A stretch of 5,712 nt of DNA from Candidatus Falkowiibacteriota bacterium (GTDB taxonomy: Bacteria > Patescibacteriota > Patescibacteriia > Patescibacteriales > GWC2-42-12), in contig JACQYU010000011.1 of NCBI GenBank assembly GCA_016208065.1, forward strand, positions 1-5,712, written 5' to 3'. Below are positions 5,635 through 5,712 of this stretch, one piece after another; position 1 is the stretch's first letter; every line of letters starts with the position of its first letter. A model generated the notes under the pieces. The model did no database searches, had not been told where the DNA came from, and saw nothing but the letters and a program-made list of their open reading frames with translations. A program made the position numbers and the translations under genes.

Positions 5635-5712
5635 ATGAATAACTTCAATAATAGTCAGAATCAGATAAAAAACTTAAATGAATTAATACAAAAGGTTAAC
5701 AGAAAAAAAAAA
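5635..5712 (+). CDS. N-terminus of an unidentified protein (cut by window end)
   Basis: An ATG at 5635, four bases after the previous stop, opens a frame of 26 codons that runs to the window edge without a stop. The residues are polar and rich in Asn, Gln and Lys (starting MNNFNNSQNQIKNLNELIQ, ending in three lysines), so there is no signal peptide at the very start. This could be a coiled-coil or cytoplasmic linker before later domains. The spacing matches the other genes in the run, which supports it being a real gene of the same transcript. The last ten bases are all A. No function can be assigned. Confidence 0.6.
   Translation, partial: MNNFNNSQNQIKNLNELIQKVNRKKK

Overview
The window looks like a piece of a low-to-moderate-GC bacterial genome, most plausibly a Candidate Phyla Radiation (Patescibacteria) or similar small-genome lineage. 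That placement is inference. It rests on the compact layout, the near absence of Shine-Dalgarno sequences, the divergent CsoR subfamily and the style of the proteins. No rRNA or other marker that would fix the taxonomy is present. There are no tRNAs, CRISPR arrays, insertion sequences or phage genes.

Layout. Positions 1-352 (minus strand) hold the N-terminal part of tsaD, which makes the universal tRNA t6A modification. Its reading frame is open, but about 58 residues that should contain the metal-binding HxxxH motif are missing. Positions 353-504 are the divergent intergenic region. It carries a near-perfect promoter (TTGACA, 16 bp, TGnTATAAT) followed at the predicted start point by an inverted repeat, TATACC-N9-GGTATA, that resembles CsoR operators. 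No stretch over 300 bases lacks a gene.

From 505 onward everything is on the plus strand and tightly packed: csoR (Cu(I)-sensing repressor), a small one-helix SHOCT protein, a three-part membrane protein (HMA domain, TauE/SafE-DsbD-like membrane core, cupredoxin-like domain), and copA (Cu(I) P1B-type ATPase). After a 50-base gap with its own promoter come a membrane-anchored thioredoxin-like protein (CPHC), an uncharacterised polytopic membrane protein with CPIC and CFC cysteine motifs, and the first 26 codons of another gene cut by the window end.

Working model: CsoR represses the operon until Cu(I) binds. CopA then pumps Cu(I) out of the cytoplasm. The HMA-SafE-cupredoxin protein offers metal-binding sites on both sides of the membrane, linked by a core with two DsbD-like cysteines. 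The second unit (CPHC protein plus CPIC/CFC membrane protein) looks like an extracytoplasmic thiol-redox pair that may keep cysteines in the right state for copper handling or protein folding. The copper part follows from well-known families; the redox part and the link between the two are inference. The least explained items are the shortened TsaD, a repeat-derived insertion in the CopA P-domain, the apparently leaderless second transcript, and the CPIC/CFC membrane protein.
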